64,000 nt of DNA from Laccaria trichodermophora (lineage: Eukaryota; Basidiomycota; Agaricomycetes; Agaricales; Hydnangiaceae): the NCBI GenBank assembly GCA_018417955.1, contig JACTVC010000026.1:558001-622000 (forward strand), in the 5' to 3' direction. The position numbers and the translations under genes are program-made. Under the pieces are notes generated by a model that was given only the letters and a program-made list of their open reading frames with translations, made no database searches and was not told the origin of the DNA. Below are positions 48,048 through 60,172 of the stretch, in pieces (the stretch's first letter is position 1; each line of letters begins with the position of its first letter).

Positions 48048-48590
48048 AGACAGATTGCTCACCTGAGCAGGTCACAATGTCTTTTTGCATCTTCAGCAAC
48101 TGAACTCAAGTCTCCAACAAAGTTCTCTTCTAGGTAGAAGGGTTATTGGATGTGTGCAGGCACCTCTCATGCCACAGTCTGCTAGTCAGCAGGGAGGGGG
48201 CATGGCCTTACTGAGATTCAGTGACTGGAGACAATGCTTGCCTGAGCAGCATGCTAAGTCTTTCTGGTTCTTCATCAGCTCACCTATGCAGCTATCTTCT
48301 TCAAAGCACAGGGTCAGTCATATGTGCAGGCAACTTTATTTTACTAGGAGGGGCCATCACCAATGTTGACCAACCCAACTGACTGACCTGACTAACCAAC
48401 TGACCTGACTGACCAACCTGACTGACTATGCTGTTCTGCCTGACCAGAGGGCAGAGTGGGCTGCACATATTTAAAACCACCTGCAATGGGTCATTATTAG
48501 ACCCTGATCCCATGAACCCACCTCTGTGGTGAGGGGAGAAAGTTCAAACTCAGTTTCAAACTCAGATATATATGTACCCTGAACCCTGGG
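48048..48590. other. Sequence upstream of the split gene
   Basis: Contains a short CTGACTGACCTGACTAACCA repeat tract (48370-48430). No frame I can identify; the 5' exons of the downstream split gene may lie here. Confidence 0.3.
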
Positions 48591-48593
48591 GCT

Positions 48594-48958
48594 GTGCAAT
48601 CACCTTTTGATCTTGAACCACCACCATCTCCCAACAGCCCTTTCTCAACTTGCTTTATGTCTGATTCTATCCCCACTGCCTCTGTTTCTGTACTTATGGC
48701 TGAGGCTCAAGTGCCTGCTTCTCAGAGCACCTCACCCACCCCAGCAACCAACCTGACTGCCCCAGTGACCAATCTGCCTGCCCAAGCAACCAACTCACCT
48801 GCCCAAGCAACCAACCTGACCTCTCCAGCAACCAACCCACCCACCCCAATGAATGACTTGACCACTACAACTAGTGCTATAACCTCAGACTCACCCACCT
48901 CTAATGACTGCTCTACTGCTTCCTCTTTACCTGCCATCTCCATCCTGCTCACTGAACT
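48594..48958 (+). pseudogene. Split unidentified gene, 5' segment
   Basis: Open frame SPFDLEPPPSPNSPF..SVLMAEAQVPASQS followed by degenerate seven-residue repeats (PATNLTA, PVTNLPA, QATNSPA). It is then rich in Ser/Thr and runs to LPAISILLTEL. It breaks off exactly at the 5-bp target duplication GAACT (48954-48958) of the copia element and resumes at 61811 in a continuing frame (LIVLSNVASMTG). The visible frame opens with GTG; the first ATG is at about 48657. No domain recognised; the low-complexity composition suggests a disordered region. Confidence 0.55.
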
Positions 48959-49194
48959 AATGAAATAACAAGTAAGCTCAGTGTTGTGTAGAAGAACAAC
49001 CACTGTATTTAGTACCTAATGAAATAAGAAGTCTAGGTACCAGTGAGTATTGATAAGAAAGAAAGAGAACGAAATGACATACAAGCTCAGCATTGTGTAG
49101 AGGAACAACCACTGAGCATGATGGGTGTGACATGTAAGTAGAAAAGTCTGAGACATGTTTAAATGAGAATGTATCTAGATGTCAATTTCTAACA
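48959..49194 (-). repeat. Copia 3' LTR
   Basis: 236 bp; minus strand starts TGTTAGAAATTGACATC and ends TTATTTCATT. It is preceded on the minus strand by the purine tract GAGTGGGAG at about 49195-49203, the expected plus-strand primer site. Confidence 0.88.
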
Positions 49195-49205
49195 CTCCCA
49201 CTCAT

Positions 49206-49735
49206 TCATGGTTTCAAACCAAGCATGGAAACAAACTGCATGTGTTTCTCTCCAGTCAGATTCTTTGTTAATCCATCTGCAACCATATCCTTAGTTGGAA
49301 CATAATCAAGAAGAATTTGACCATCTTCGAAAGCAAAGTGAATGAAGTGATAGCAAAGTTGAATGTGCTTGTTGCAAGGATGATTGCCAGGATTCTTTGA
49401 GAGTGCAATAGCTCCTTGGTTATCACCTAGGAGCAAAGTGGGCTTGTCCTGCTTGAAGCCAAGTTGCTTGAGGAGCTGACAAAGCCAGATCACTTCCTGG
49501 GAAGCACATGTGAATGCCATATACTCTGCCTCAGTAGATGAGAGTGCAGGTGTGTTCTGGAGTTTGCTGCTCCAGCAGATAGCCATGCCACATGCAAGAA
49601 AGACAAATCCTCCAATGGATCGTCAAGTATCAAGATCACCAGCCCAATCAGAGTTAGAATACCCCAGGATGAATGAAGTTATCTCACCAGCCTTCTTGCA
49701 ATCAAAGACAAGGCACATTAGGAAAATCACTTTTT
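49206..49735 (-). pseudogene. Copia RNase H end of pol
   Basis: Minus strand gives ILGYSNSDWAGDLDT, a stop, then RSIGGFVFLACGMAICWSSK, LSSTEAEYMAFTCASQEVIW, LLLGDNQGAIALSKNPGNH, then HIQLCYHFIHFAFEDGQILL and DYVPTKDMVADGLTKNL, ending at 49206 about 11 bp from the 3' LTR. These are the standard copia RNase H motifs, including the acidic residues in SDWAGD, STEAEY and GDNQ. Upstream homology breaks at about 49735, where the nested block begins. Confidence 0.88.
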
Positions 49736-49739
49736 TCCT

Positions 49740-50533
49740 GGGACAAACATGTTTGTAAGCTTTTTCCCAGGGTGTCACAAGGCATCACAGGATGTCCTGG
49801 GGCAACCTTTGGGCAACCTGAACTGTCCTGAGATAACCTGAAACTACCAGTAGACTGGATTTCAATAGAAAGAACATTCCTTATTATATATCAATTATTA
49901 TGATCAAAATAAGGCTGGAACAAGAAGAAACCACGCCACTGTTCAGAAATTGATTGACCTACAAAAATTGCAACAACAAAGAAGATGAGGTATCTTTTGC
50001 AAGTCATATTCGCTTTTTGTGTTCATTTTTGCGCTGAAAAGCGGCGTTTAAGCCGTTTCCAACGCGTCTGTATATGTAGCATTTAGGTCAAAACTCGCAG
50101 GGCTATGGACCAATTACTGGCGAAGAATCTGCCCAAAAACGGTAAATGTTATCAGAGGTTGCCTTAAACGTCGAAATATTAGGGGCTTTTAGACCTGTTT
50201 TAAAGCTCTGATTTGTGCGTTTCTAGCGAGCCCAAGATCGCATGAAACCGAGCAGAACCCATTATGATATAATATATGTTACATCTGTACCACAGGCCAA
50301 ATAGTTCATGCTACAGTTTCTGAGGTACTCTATATTTCTCTACGCCGTAAGGTGGGTTGAATTCGCGTAAATAAAGCGATTAAGACAAGCCTACATAGAG
50401 GCCAAAAGGTGCAAAGCTCGTGAAGTTATAGCTATGAGCTGCCTTAGAAAGTGTAAGAAGTGAATTGATGGAAGTCGGTATGGTTGCGGGATGTCATGTG
50501 ACATGTTCAACATCTATGCACTTCATGAATACG
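49740..50533. other. CpG-containing sequence of unknown origin inside the copia
   Basis: About 800 bp with no long open frame. It retains many CpG sites (GCGGCGTTTAAGCCG, CCAACGCGTCTG), unlike the sequence around it. A short palindromic GGGACAAACATGTTTGT segment lies near the left edge. Not matched to anything else in the window. Confidence 0.45.
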
Positions 50534-50534
50534 A

Positions 50535-52955
50535 CTGGTGGCTACCACTTTTATCATAATACTAAGGCATATGCCTAGAGCTAAATATCTATATCTCAAG
50601 CATAATTATGAAAGGCCTTTCATTTAACTTGCTTATGTCTCTCATTCATTTAAATGCTGGGCTTCACTCATAAGTTGTAGGAGAATTACCATTGTGAATT
50701 TCATAAATGTGGCTGGCGATTTCATTGCAGATTTTCATATTTATCCCATCCACATTCATTGATTTTTCATTGTGCAGCTCTCAATATCTCACTCTGAATT
50801 TCATATTTACCCCCACTGCTTTCATTGTGACTTTTCATTATTTAGCTCTCAATATTTCATTCTGTATTTCATATTTATCCCCACTGTTTTCATTGCAACT
50901 TTTCATTATTCAGCTCTCAATATCTCATTCTGAATTTCATATTTATCCCCACTGTTTTCATTGCAACTTTTCATTATTCAGCTCTCAATATTTCATTCTG
51001 AATTTCATATTTATCCCCACTGTTTTCATTGCAACTTTTCATATTTACCCCCAATATTTTCATTGGGATTTTTCAAATGTATCCCACATGTCAGGGTCCA
51101 TGCAATGGGCTTCCATGGAGGGTGGTCATATGACCAGTTACCAAAAATGGTCAAAAAACAAAAATTGTAGCCCTACAGTGTAGCTTCCCAAATCTGTTTG
51201 AATTGTATTCTGAAGTGCTCCCATTGTGGAGATATGAGGTAAAGGAATTGCAAAAGTGTTGTTTTTTTTTGTTTTGTATTTTGTGTTTTTCTCCATGAAA
51301 ACAAAACCAAATAACATGATTTCAGTACATTTAGAAAGCTAAAAGAAAGGGCTACAATTATTGTATCATGGGAAAAATGACCAAAAAAGGAAGGTGCATG
51401 CCCTACTATAACAGTCAGATATAGACTACCAAGTTTACTGATAGACTACAAAAAAGTTGGACTTAGACTACACAGTTTATTGATACACTACAAAAGCTTG
51501 TACTTAGACTACAAAGTTAGGGTTAGAGCCAAAAGGTTATCTTGACTACAAAGTGTGTAGTGTTAAGCCTTTTCATTAGAAAAGTCTGTAGTGTCCCCTT
51601 TTTGAGACTACAAAAGATTGTAGTGTTGCACTTTATCATTGGAAAAGTTTGTAGTGTGCGCTTTATCATTAGAAAAGTTTGTAGTGTCCGCTTTTTGAGA
51701 CTACAAAAGTTTGTAGTGTTGAGCTTTTTCATTAGAAAAGTTTGTAGTGTCCGCTTTTTAGCACACCCTACAAACTTTTGTAGTCTTAAAAAGCAGACAC
51801 TACAAACTTTTGTAGTCTCAAAAAGCGGACACTACAAACTTTTCTAATGATAAAGCGCACACTACAAACTTTTCCAATGATAAAGTGCAACACTACAATC
51901 TTTTGTAGTCTCAAAAAGGGGACACTACAGACTTTTCTAATGAAAAAGCTTAACACTACACACTTTGTAGTCAAGATAACCTTTTGGCTCTAACCCTAAC
52001 TTTGTAGTCTAAGTACAAGCTTTTGTAGTGTATCAATAAACTGTGTAGTCTAAGTCCAACTTTTTTGTAGTCTATCAGTAAACTTGGTAGTCTATATCTG
52101 ACTGTTATAGTAGGGCATGCACCTTCCTTTTTTGGTCATTTTTCCCATGATACAATAATTGTAGCCCTTTCTTTTAGCTTTCTAAATATACTGAAATCAT
52201 GTTATTTGGTTTTGTTTTCATGGAGAAAAACACAAAATACAAAAAAAAAAAAACAACACTTTTGCAATTCCTTTACCTCATATCTCCACAATGGGAGCAC
52301 TTCAGAATACAATTCAAACAGATTTGGGAAGCTACACTGTAGGGCTACAATTTTTGTTTTTTGACCATTTTTGGTAACTGGTCATATGACCACCCTCCAT
52401 GGAAGCCTATTGCATGGACCCTGACATGTGGGATACATTTGAAAAATCCCAATGAAAATATTGGGGGTAAATATGAAAAGTTGCAATGAAAACAGTGGGG
52501 ATAAATATGAAATTCAGAATGAAATATTGAGAGCTGAATAATGAAAAGTTGCAATGAAAACAGTGGGGATAAATATGATATTCAGAATGAGATATTGAGA
52601 GCTGAATAATGAAAAGTTGCAATGAAAACAGTGGGGATAAATATGAAATTCAAAATGAAATATTGAGAGCTAAATAATGAAAAGTCACAATGAAAGCAGT
52701 GGGGGTAAATATGAAATTCAGAATGAGATATTGAGAGCTGCACAATGAAAAATCAATGAATGTGGATGGGATAAATATGAAAATCTGCAATGAAATCGCC
52801 AGCCACCTTTATGAAATTCACAATGGTAATTCTCCTACAACTTATGAGTGAAGCCCAGCATTTAAATGAAAGGCCTTTCATCATTATGCTTGAGATATAG
52901 ATATTTAGCTCTAGGCATATGCCTTAGTATTATGATAAATAGTGGTAGCCACTAG
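50535..52955. mobile_element. Large inverted-repeat (foldback) element, arms about 1.2 kb
   Basis: The left arm from 50535 (CTGGTGGCTACCACTTTTAT) and the right arm ending at 52955 (its reverse complement with few changes) meet near 51765 with almost no spacer. Each arm holds about four tandem 69-bp units (TTTCATATTTATCCCCACTG type), a spacer, and an inner array of TTTGTAGTGT / ACTACAAAC words. A segment of about 25 bp present near 50610 is missing from the right arm. No coding capacity. It replaces the 3' part of the gypsy element, which ends exactly at 52955. Confidence 0.85.
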
Positions 52956-54330
52956 TGAGCTCTCCCAGATTTCCTGTAGTGATGTTTATCAGCTGTAATG
53001 GTGAGTGTTGCATTCACCAAGGTAATTTCTGGCACTTTGGCCAGAGAAGAAGCAGCTTCCCATGGTCCATGTGGTTTGCATGACCAGATACTTGCGACAC
53101 TTTCAAGGTTATTGTTGTCGTCACAGTAGCTGTAAGGGTGTCGTGCTGATTTCTCTGCTTCTTCCGCTGATGAGTGGGAAGGTAGGCGAGACAGGGCATC
53201 TGCCATGGTGTTCTCTTCACCCTTGATGTAAACAATCTTGGCATAATATTGTGACATAAGCTCCATCCAGCGCGCTTGATGTTGTGAAAGGTCTTTCTGT
53301 GAGTTGAAGTTTTCCAGGGTTTTATCATCAGTATAAATGAAAAATGGCAAACCCAGCAGATCGACATGCCATTTCTGCAAGGCCCTGATCACAGCCAGTA
53401 ATTCTTTTTTGTGGATGGGGTAATTCAATTCTGCCCCCTTAAAAGTCATTGAGTTGAAAGCCACTGGACATGCTGATGCCCATGTTTTGCCAAACACTAG
53501 TATGGCACCAGAGTGTTTGTCGCTGGCATCAGTTGTTACAAAAATTTTATTGTCCAGAAATTTTGTCATGTCAATTGTTGTAAGGCATTCTCAACTTAAA
53601 ACAGTTTTCTTAATCGCATCAAAAGTGATTTGGTAGTGATCTGACCATGCTGGGAACTTCTTTTCAGGGTCATTTGTTGTTAATTCAGTTAATGTTCCTG
53701 TATGTTCTGCAAGTGCTGGGAGAAAATCTGCAAGGTATCTCACCAGACCTAGGAAACTCCTTGTTTCCGTGGTTGATGTTGGGATTGGCCAATTTACTAT
53801 TCGGTCAGCCTTTTTACTGTCAGCTTCAATTCCGCGAGAGCTGATGTGGTGGCCTAGGAAATCGATCTCCAGACAAAACAGGTGTGTTTTTTCTGGGTTG
53901 ACATATAACTGGGTGTCTCAGAGACATTTCAGGATCAGTTTGACATTTTGTTCATGTTCGTCAATTGTTTCTGACCAAATGACAATGTCATCCATGTATA
54001 TATGACAAATTTTTCCAATGTATTTCCTCAGTGCAGTGGTTACATGTCATTGGTGGATGGCTGGTGCATTTTTTAGACCCATCGGCATGACAAGCCACTC
54101 ATACAGGCCCAAAGGGGTGTTTACTGCAGTTAAGTGGATGTGGTCTGGGTGCATATGTGTTTGGAAAAAGCTGTTGGTCATATTGATGGTGGCCCAAATT
54201 TTTCCTTTTGCACAGTCTGTTAAAATATCATTTATTTGGGGTAGTGGGTGTGAATCTGTTATTGTGTTTTCATTCAACTGATGATAGTTGTTCACCCAGC
54301 ATGGAAGTACATTTGGATTCACCTTTGGGA
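52956..54330 (-). pseudogene. Gypsy RT C-terminal half and RNase H
   Basis: RT motifs: SPCASPAFIVPK, KGKIWATINMTNSFFQTHMH, YEWLVMPMGLKNAPAIHQ, then a TGA, then the catalytic box YMDDIVIW (about 53990) and FLGHHISSRGI. RNase H follows: IFVTTDASDKHSGAILV, YPIHKKELLAVIRALQKWHV, FFIYTDDKTLENF, ENTMADALSRLPS. Three stops (about 54046, 53920 and 53593) each fit CGA to TGA. The last frame ends at 52955 on a stop from the neighbouring inverted repeat. Confidence 0.85.
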
Positions 54331-56362
54331 CAATAAAGGCTGGGGATGCACACGGTGACAAGGATGGATGGATATGTCCTGCATTGAGGTGTTGTTGTGT
54401 CAAAATACTCCAGGCCTCCTTGTACTTACGTGGCGAAGGGTAAGAATGTGTTTTTATCGTTTTCTCTGCATCTTTTAAATGTATTGATGCAACAACATCA
54501 TTCGATAGTTGGTGTACATGCAGGATTGGTTCGAAAACTTTCTTGAACTCAACACACAGTTTCTTATCATGTTTTTGTAGATTGTCTTGTGCAGCCAAGG
54601 TGTCGATATGTTCCTGCAATGCACTGACTACATCAATTTTATCAATTATTTCAGGCTGCAGATTTTTGTTTTTAAAACAGTTGTTGGCCACCATTAATAA
54701 TTCAGCCAACATCAGTTTCTTGTCTTCTTTTGTTTCTCTTAACAGTTCACATAATTTAAGTTTTGGAGTGGGAGGAGGTAGCACAGGAGATGGGTTCAGC
54801 AGGTTATAATTCGATGTTTTATCTACACAGGAGCGAGAAGCATGGTCTGCTATGATTGTGTTGTGTATCAAAAATGGAAGTCCAAGAATGATAGGCATGC
54901 ATAAACCAGGGGCGATGAGGGCTTTGACAGTCTTTGAAGTCCATGTGCAGTCTAGAGAAACAAGTGAGAGTTTAACATATTCATACAGTTCAGATCGAGA
55001 GTGTTGGTTATCATTCATTGCGACATCTACGAGTTCTGTGCAGCGGAGACAATATTTCTTCAAACCTAAGGTATCGATGAGTTCGGGGCAGATGAGGACA
55101 ATGTGAGTGCCATTGTCTATGAGAGCACAAGTTTTTACTGGAAAATCATCATTCAGTCCATGCACTTGACAGTGCCAGATCAGATGTTTTGATTTCAACG
55201 GCGCAGTCACATCACATTTAGAAACGTCAGCATCCTCCTCAGAGTTGGAAGAGTAGTCAATGATGGAGGGAAGGACTGCAGCAACAGTGGTTGGTTCCTC
55301 ATTGGACAAGGGTGCAGTAGCTGCAACTGGTTTGGTTGTTGTTTTCACCACCAGTGCGTTCTTGTTTCTTTTTGTGGCAAGGGTGTCAGCAAGAGTCAAG
55401 GTCTTATACCCCTTGCCCTTGGGGAAACCTGATGGGCAATCTCTGGAATGATGATTGACATAGAACTTCCTGCACTTGGTGCAGCCATCATGTTCATTCA
55501 ACAGGGTGTGCTTGGAGTCCAGAAGAATGGGCAGTGGAACATATGTGGAAGAAGGTGCAGTGCTTGAAATAGAGTTGTTGGATGACGATGCAGATGCATT
55601 ATTGTGGCGAGAAGGGTTGTGTAGGGCATTTGCATCAGTTGCCTGACGTTTAGCCTGGCGTTGATTCAAGCTCTCCTCAATGAGCTCTTGGTGGCACTTG
55701 TTCTCACTGATGTGAGTCTCGTCAAGTCAGCAGACTGTGTCAATCCATGATTTGAGGGTTTTTTCCTTTTTCGCGTCACTATGTTTAATGCAGTCTTTGA
55801 GTTCATCATCAAGGTGTGCATCAAGTTGGTTCCTGAGGGTTGTGTCATCGAAAGCGGAGGTGGTGTTGCATAGAAGACAGTTCAACTTGATGACATGTTG
55901 CGACCATGTCCAGAACGATTCCTTGTTCAGTTCCAGGCAAGATTTCAGGATCTCGTTGTGGACATGGTCTTCCCAGTCTGGGTGAAGGTAGTTCTTGCAC
56001 AGTTGAGACATGAAATTGGCAAAAGGGAGTGTGACTACAGTTGCGCAGTCTGCAGCAATCCAGTTACAGATGTGAATATCTTTGATGCCAGGTAAGATGA
56101 AGGCAACTTGCTTGTCGGCTGGAACAGATTTTGCCTCAAAGAAGTCATAACAAGCATTTTTGAAATCCATCATGACAGATGGTGATACTTCACCACTTGT
56201 CAAGACTGGTGCTTTGCTGCTGGTAGGTTCAACCATAGCATTTTCTGTAGCTGAGTTTGTAGACAGCAATTTTGGGTGTGTATATGTGTGTTGTTCATCA
56301 CTTGAAGAGTCTGAAGAAAGACAAAATGAACTGGGACATGTCTGGCAAGGTGCTGGACACAT
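54331..56362 (-). pseudogene. Gypsy gag, zinc knuckle and protease
   Basis: The gag part (56362-55727) has FILPGIKDIHICNWIA and SFWTWSQHVIKLNCLL, typical of capsid-like gypsy gag. After a stop near 55728 the frame continues with a CCHC-like CTKCRKFYVNHHSRDC (about 55480) and a protease-like CALIDNGTHIVLICPELID (about 55125), where the usual catalytic DSG or DTG reads DNG. It then runs into the RT. Confidence 0.75.
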
Positions 56363-56684
56363 ATTTCAGGAATGTGTAGGCGGTATGAGTCTGTGTAGGA
56401 TGGGGAGTTGACGTGTGACAGCAGTTGTGTATGTAAAGCGCAGAGATGCGGATGGCAAAGGTGAAGATGCAGATAGAGATGATAACAGAGACAAATGTAA
56501 AAGTGGCAGCAAAGATGGCGGGGAGGTATGCAGTACAGGCAAAGGGCCCTCTACTGCAGCGAGACAGTTACAGACAGTTAACAGGTAGTTTTAAAGGTAA
56601 TACACATGATTGTGAGCATGAAAAGACATGTTATCACCAGGAGAGAAATCAGAAAGTATGTTTCTGCTTGACAGCATCCCACAC

Positions 56685-56916
56685 TGTTAGAAAGGATGCG
56701 TGAGTGAATATGAACACAGTTATACTTCAAAAAGTGGAAATCTATCCCCTTTTTAGGGGAATAGATAACACTAGAAGGGACAAGAACAGAAGTATACTGG
56801 ATGTATGATTCTGTGACTATATGCAAGTAAATACAAATGAGAGAGTCTTGAGGTGGATGTGGTAGGTGGTCAAGAGTCATGTATGTGATGCGTCGAAAGG
56901 AAGGTGATGCCAAACA
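56685..56916 (-). repeat. Gypsy 5' LTR
   Basis: 232 bp bounded by TGTTAG at 56685 and CAAACA at 56916 (TG..CA). Copia RT sequence begins on its right side (KLVFQVKCN, 56940). Only one LTR remains, so the boundaries rest on the terminal motif and on the edge of copia homology. Confidence 0.65.
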
Positions 56917-58652
56917 ACTGTAATCCATGATTACATTTGACTTGAAATACAAGTTTGGAACTCACAGCCTTTTGTCCAGGAGGTAGTTTCTCAACAATGA
57001 CAAATGTTCCCATAGCTTGGAGGGATTTAACCTCCTCATCAATGGCTTGTTGCCACGAATCTGCATTAGGACTGTCCATGGCTTCAGTAAGTGTCATGGG
57101 ATCAGTGTAACCAGGGATGTGGCTGAAGTGGCAAATACAAAAGCGATTTGAGCAAATGCATCATCATCTGTGTCACCATTGTCTAAAGGAACCTCTGCTT
57201 CAGAAGGGGGAGAATCAGCATGATATCTCTCAGGAAGACGACATGGTCATGGTCCCTCAATTATTGGTGGATCCCCAAGTAGCTCAAGTTCAGTTCGACA
57301 TCGATGAGGTTGAGCAGGAAGATCAGGAAGAGGAAGAGGATGTTCCTGATGTGTGGGAGAGGATTTGGAAGTGGATCTAGGTCCTAAGGTTGATCCTCTC
57401 CCTCATCAATGAGGCATTCAATGGGTTGAGTGTTGGTGACAAGTGCTGAAGGAGGAGACTCCACATTAGCTTTGTCCCATGTGTCTCCCACTTGAGTCAA
57501 GCCTTGGACATCTCCAGTCAGTTCACCATCCCAGACGAGCTGAGATAAATCAACTGGTGGTGCTGGGACTGCAGGAGGATTGATGCACTCATCAAAAATG
57601 ACATCCCGAGAGATGACAATGGATCATGTCTTTGGATCCCAGAGCTGATAGGCTTAGTACCAACTTCGTAGCCAACCATGATGCATTTCCTTGTTTTCCA
57701 GGCAAGTTTGGTGCACTTGGCTTTAGGAATGTGATTGTAAGCAGGACAGCTGAAAGGTTAAAAGGAGGTGATGACAGGTTTGGTCTCAGACCAGGCCTCT
57801 TCAGGAGTAGAGTCTGGGAGACATGAGACTGGGGAGTGATTACTGAGGTACATGGAACATTTGAAAGCATAGGTCCAGAATCCAGATGAGAGGTTACCCT
57901 CAAAAAGCATGCATCAACCATGTTCAACAATAGTGCGGTTCATGATTTCAGCAACACCATTCTGCTCTGGGGTATAAGGAGTGGTCTTCTCATGAAAGAT
58001 GCCTCAGGACTCCAGATAGCCTTCAAACTTGAACAAGGTGAACTCGCCGCCACCATCTGAATGAAATACCTTGATCTTCTGGCCAGTTGCAGTGTCAACA
58101 AGCAACTTGAACTTTCGAAACATGGTGTACACCTCCAACTTCTTAGCCATAAAGTAGATCCAACCTTTGTAGGTGCAATTGTCAATGAAGGTGACAAAGT
58201 AGTGCTTGCCCCCAATGCTGTTGGGAACAGGACCACAGACATCTGAATGGATGTCATCCAATTTTTGTGTAGCATGCTTTTTGGAAGGAGGAAAGGGGAG
58301 TCTATGTTGTTTGCCATGTACACAAGCTTCACAAAATTCTATACAACCTCCCACTGATGTAACACCATCCACCATGCCCTTGTCAACTAGTCGTTTGACC
58401 AAGATGACCTAGGCGACGATGAAGGAGGTTAATATTGAGGTGGCAAGAGGTGATAGCAGCATTTGCATACTCCTTGGATGTCATAGGATGCATGATGAGG
58501 TGATAGAGGCTCCCACTGGTTTTATGTGCTGATGCAACACGTTTTCCAGAAGGCTTCAAGCGAATGAAACAGTTGTCATTGTCAAAGAGGATGTCATGTT
58601 TGCCATGATCAGTAAAGTGAGTGACAGAGAGGAGGGAGGCTGCAAGCTCAGG
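56917..58652 (-). pseudogene. Copia integrase and RT N-terminal stub
   Basis: Minus strand: ELAASLLSVTHFTDHG at the insertion edge (58652), the GAG-pre-integrase zinc site LLHRRLGHLG..CEACVHGKQHR (58430-58310), and integrase core acids in HSDVCGPV (about 58240), VFHSDGGGEF (about 58055) and TPYTPEQNGVAEIMNRT (about 57960). Downstream, broken frames follow the usual copia linker to 57110. A final RT start (SPNADSWQQAIDEEVKSLQA, then PPGQKAVSSKLVFQVKC) stops at the gypsy LTR. Several frameshifts and stops. Confidence 0.85.
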
Positions 58653-60172
58653 GAGGTCTTGTCTCTCCCCCACATGTTCTGATCAGCACTGATCAGAATT
58701 AACATTCCTCCTTTCCCAGCCATTTTGGCTGGAAAGCAGCTCAGCAATGGCCTCACTCAGAGTTATTCAGCACTGATCAGTTCACTCATCACTGAGTCAC
58801 TGAAATGCCAAGTGACGCTGAACAGAACTGAGCAGTACATGAGTATTACCCTTGTTATTATACTAATAAAAAATAAATACATGGACAAGGATTGAACCCC
58901 AGTGAAAATCAACCCTTAAAAATGGCCAAATGGATTGGTGGAACCCGATCTGAACAGGGGAAATGGCTGGAAATTGGCAAATATATTGATTTGATCTGGA
59001 GGAACCTGATCTGCACAGGGTCAATTTTCACTGGGATTGAACCCAGGCATTCATAGATGAATCACATGATCACAAAAGCACAATATTACCACTGGGCTAT
59101 CTGACTGTTTAGAATATACATAACATTATAATATATAACTCATTGTTGCCTCTGGCTTTCCTTAACGAGTCTCAGCAAACACCAACATTTGATTTGGCAT
59201 CATCCACACTCACCCTCTTCTTCCTCACCCACCACCATCATCGACAACACCCATCCCCATGTCACCACACCACCACTCCAACAGACGATGACACGCCAAC
59301 GGACAACAACAATGATGGACAACAATGATGATGGACAATGACACAACAACGATGACAGACAACGACACATCAGCGACGGCAAGGATGGCCACACATCAAC
59401 AGACAACAACAACAACAACATGTCAATGGATGACACAACATGTCAGCAGACAACAACAACAGACAACAATGACAATGGCCATGCATCAACAGATGACAAT
59501 GGACGACGAGACATCAATGGATGACAACAACAACAATGGACAACGGCAATGATGGACAATGACAGCAACACATCAATGGATGACATGACACATCAGCAGA
59601 TGACAACAACCAATGACGACACGTCAGTGACAAGGATGACAGCCATGTGTCAATGGATGACAAGGACAATGACATGTCAACAGATGATGACGACAGATGA
59701 TGATGATGACACGTCAATGGACAATGAGGACAGCCACATGTTGACAGATGCCAAGGATGACAACCACATCAACTGACAACATTGACAAGCCCCCTCCCTT
59801 TTCCCTCCCCCTTCCCTTTTCCCTCCCCCTTCCCTTGTGCCTCCCCCCTTCCTTTTCCCTTTTCCCTTCCCCCTTCCCTCCTCATTTCCTGCCCCTTCCT
59901 TGCCCATCCCCTCCCTCTCTAGTATACACTATATGTAATTAAATATATTTTGTATTATAATTGAAATACATCATTATTTGATCTAATTCACTTATGAATT
60001 TTATAAGGAGGTCTGAATTTCTGACTTCAATAAATACAGCTCAAGTCACCTGACCTCTAGCTCAGTTCTGATCAGCAATGCTGATGCTGATCAGTGCTGA
60101 ACCATCCTGTCTGATCAGAACTGATCAACTCTGATCAGAGCATGTGGGGGAGGGTAAAGTACTGAGCTCAGG
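58645..60172. mobile_element. Satellite-core TIR element (58653-60164) in copia
   Basis: 1512 bp, flanked by perfect AGCTCAGG duplications at 58645-58652 and 60165-60172; removing it restores the copia frame (..VPELAASLLSV). Left end GAGGTCTTGTCTCTCCCCCA; right end, read inward, CAGTACTTTACCCTCCCCCA. Private subterminal words are CTGATCAGCACTGATCAG (58680-58800 and 60060-60140). The core order is GACAACAACAATG-type repeats (59270-59760), polypyrimidine (59785-59920), then AT-rich (59925-60000), as in 18082-19867. No transposase; best placed as hAT-like non-autonomous. Confidence 0.88.

Larger units (their letters stand above)
52956..56916 (-). mobile_element. Ty3/gypsy retrotransposon, 3' truncated
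   Basis: Minus-strand order 5' LTR (56685-56916), gag, zinc knuckle, protease, RT, RNase H. The integrase and 3' LTR are missing, cut at 52955 by the inverted-repeat element. It lies inside the copia RT region. Several in-frame stops show it is dead. Confidence 0.85.

Noticed and set aside
48954..48960. Copia LTR starting at TGAAATAAC (canonical TG)
   Set aside because: The flanking pentamers then disagree; starting two bases earlier gives a perfect GAACT duplication and places the primer site directly against the LTR.
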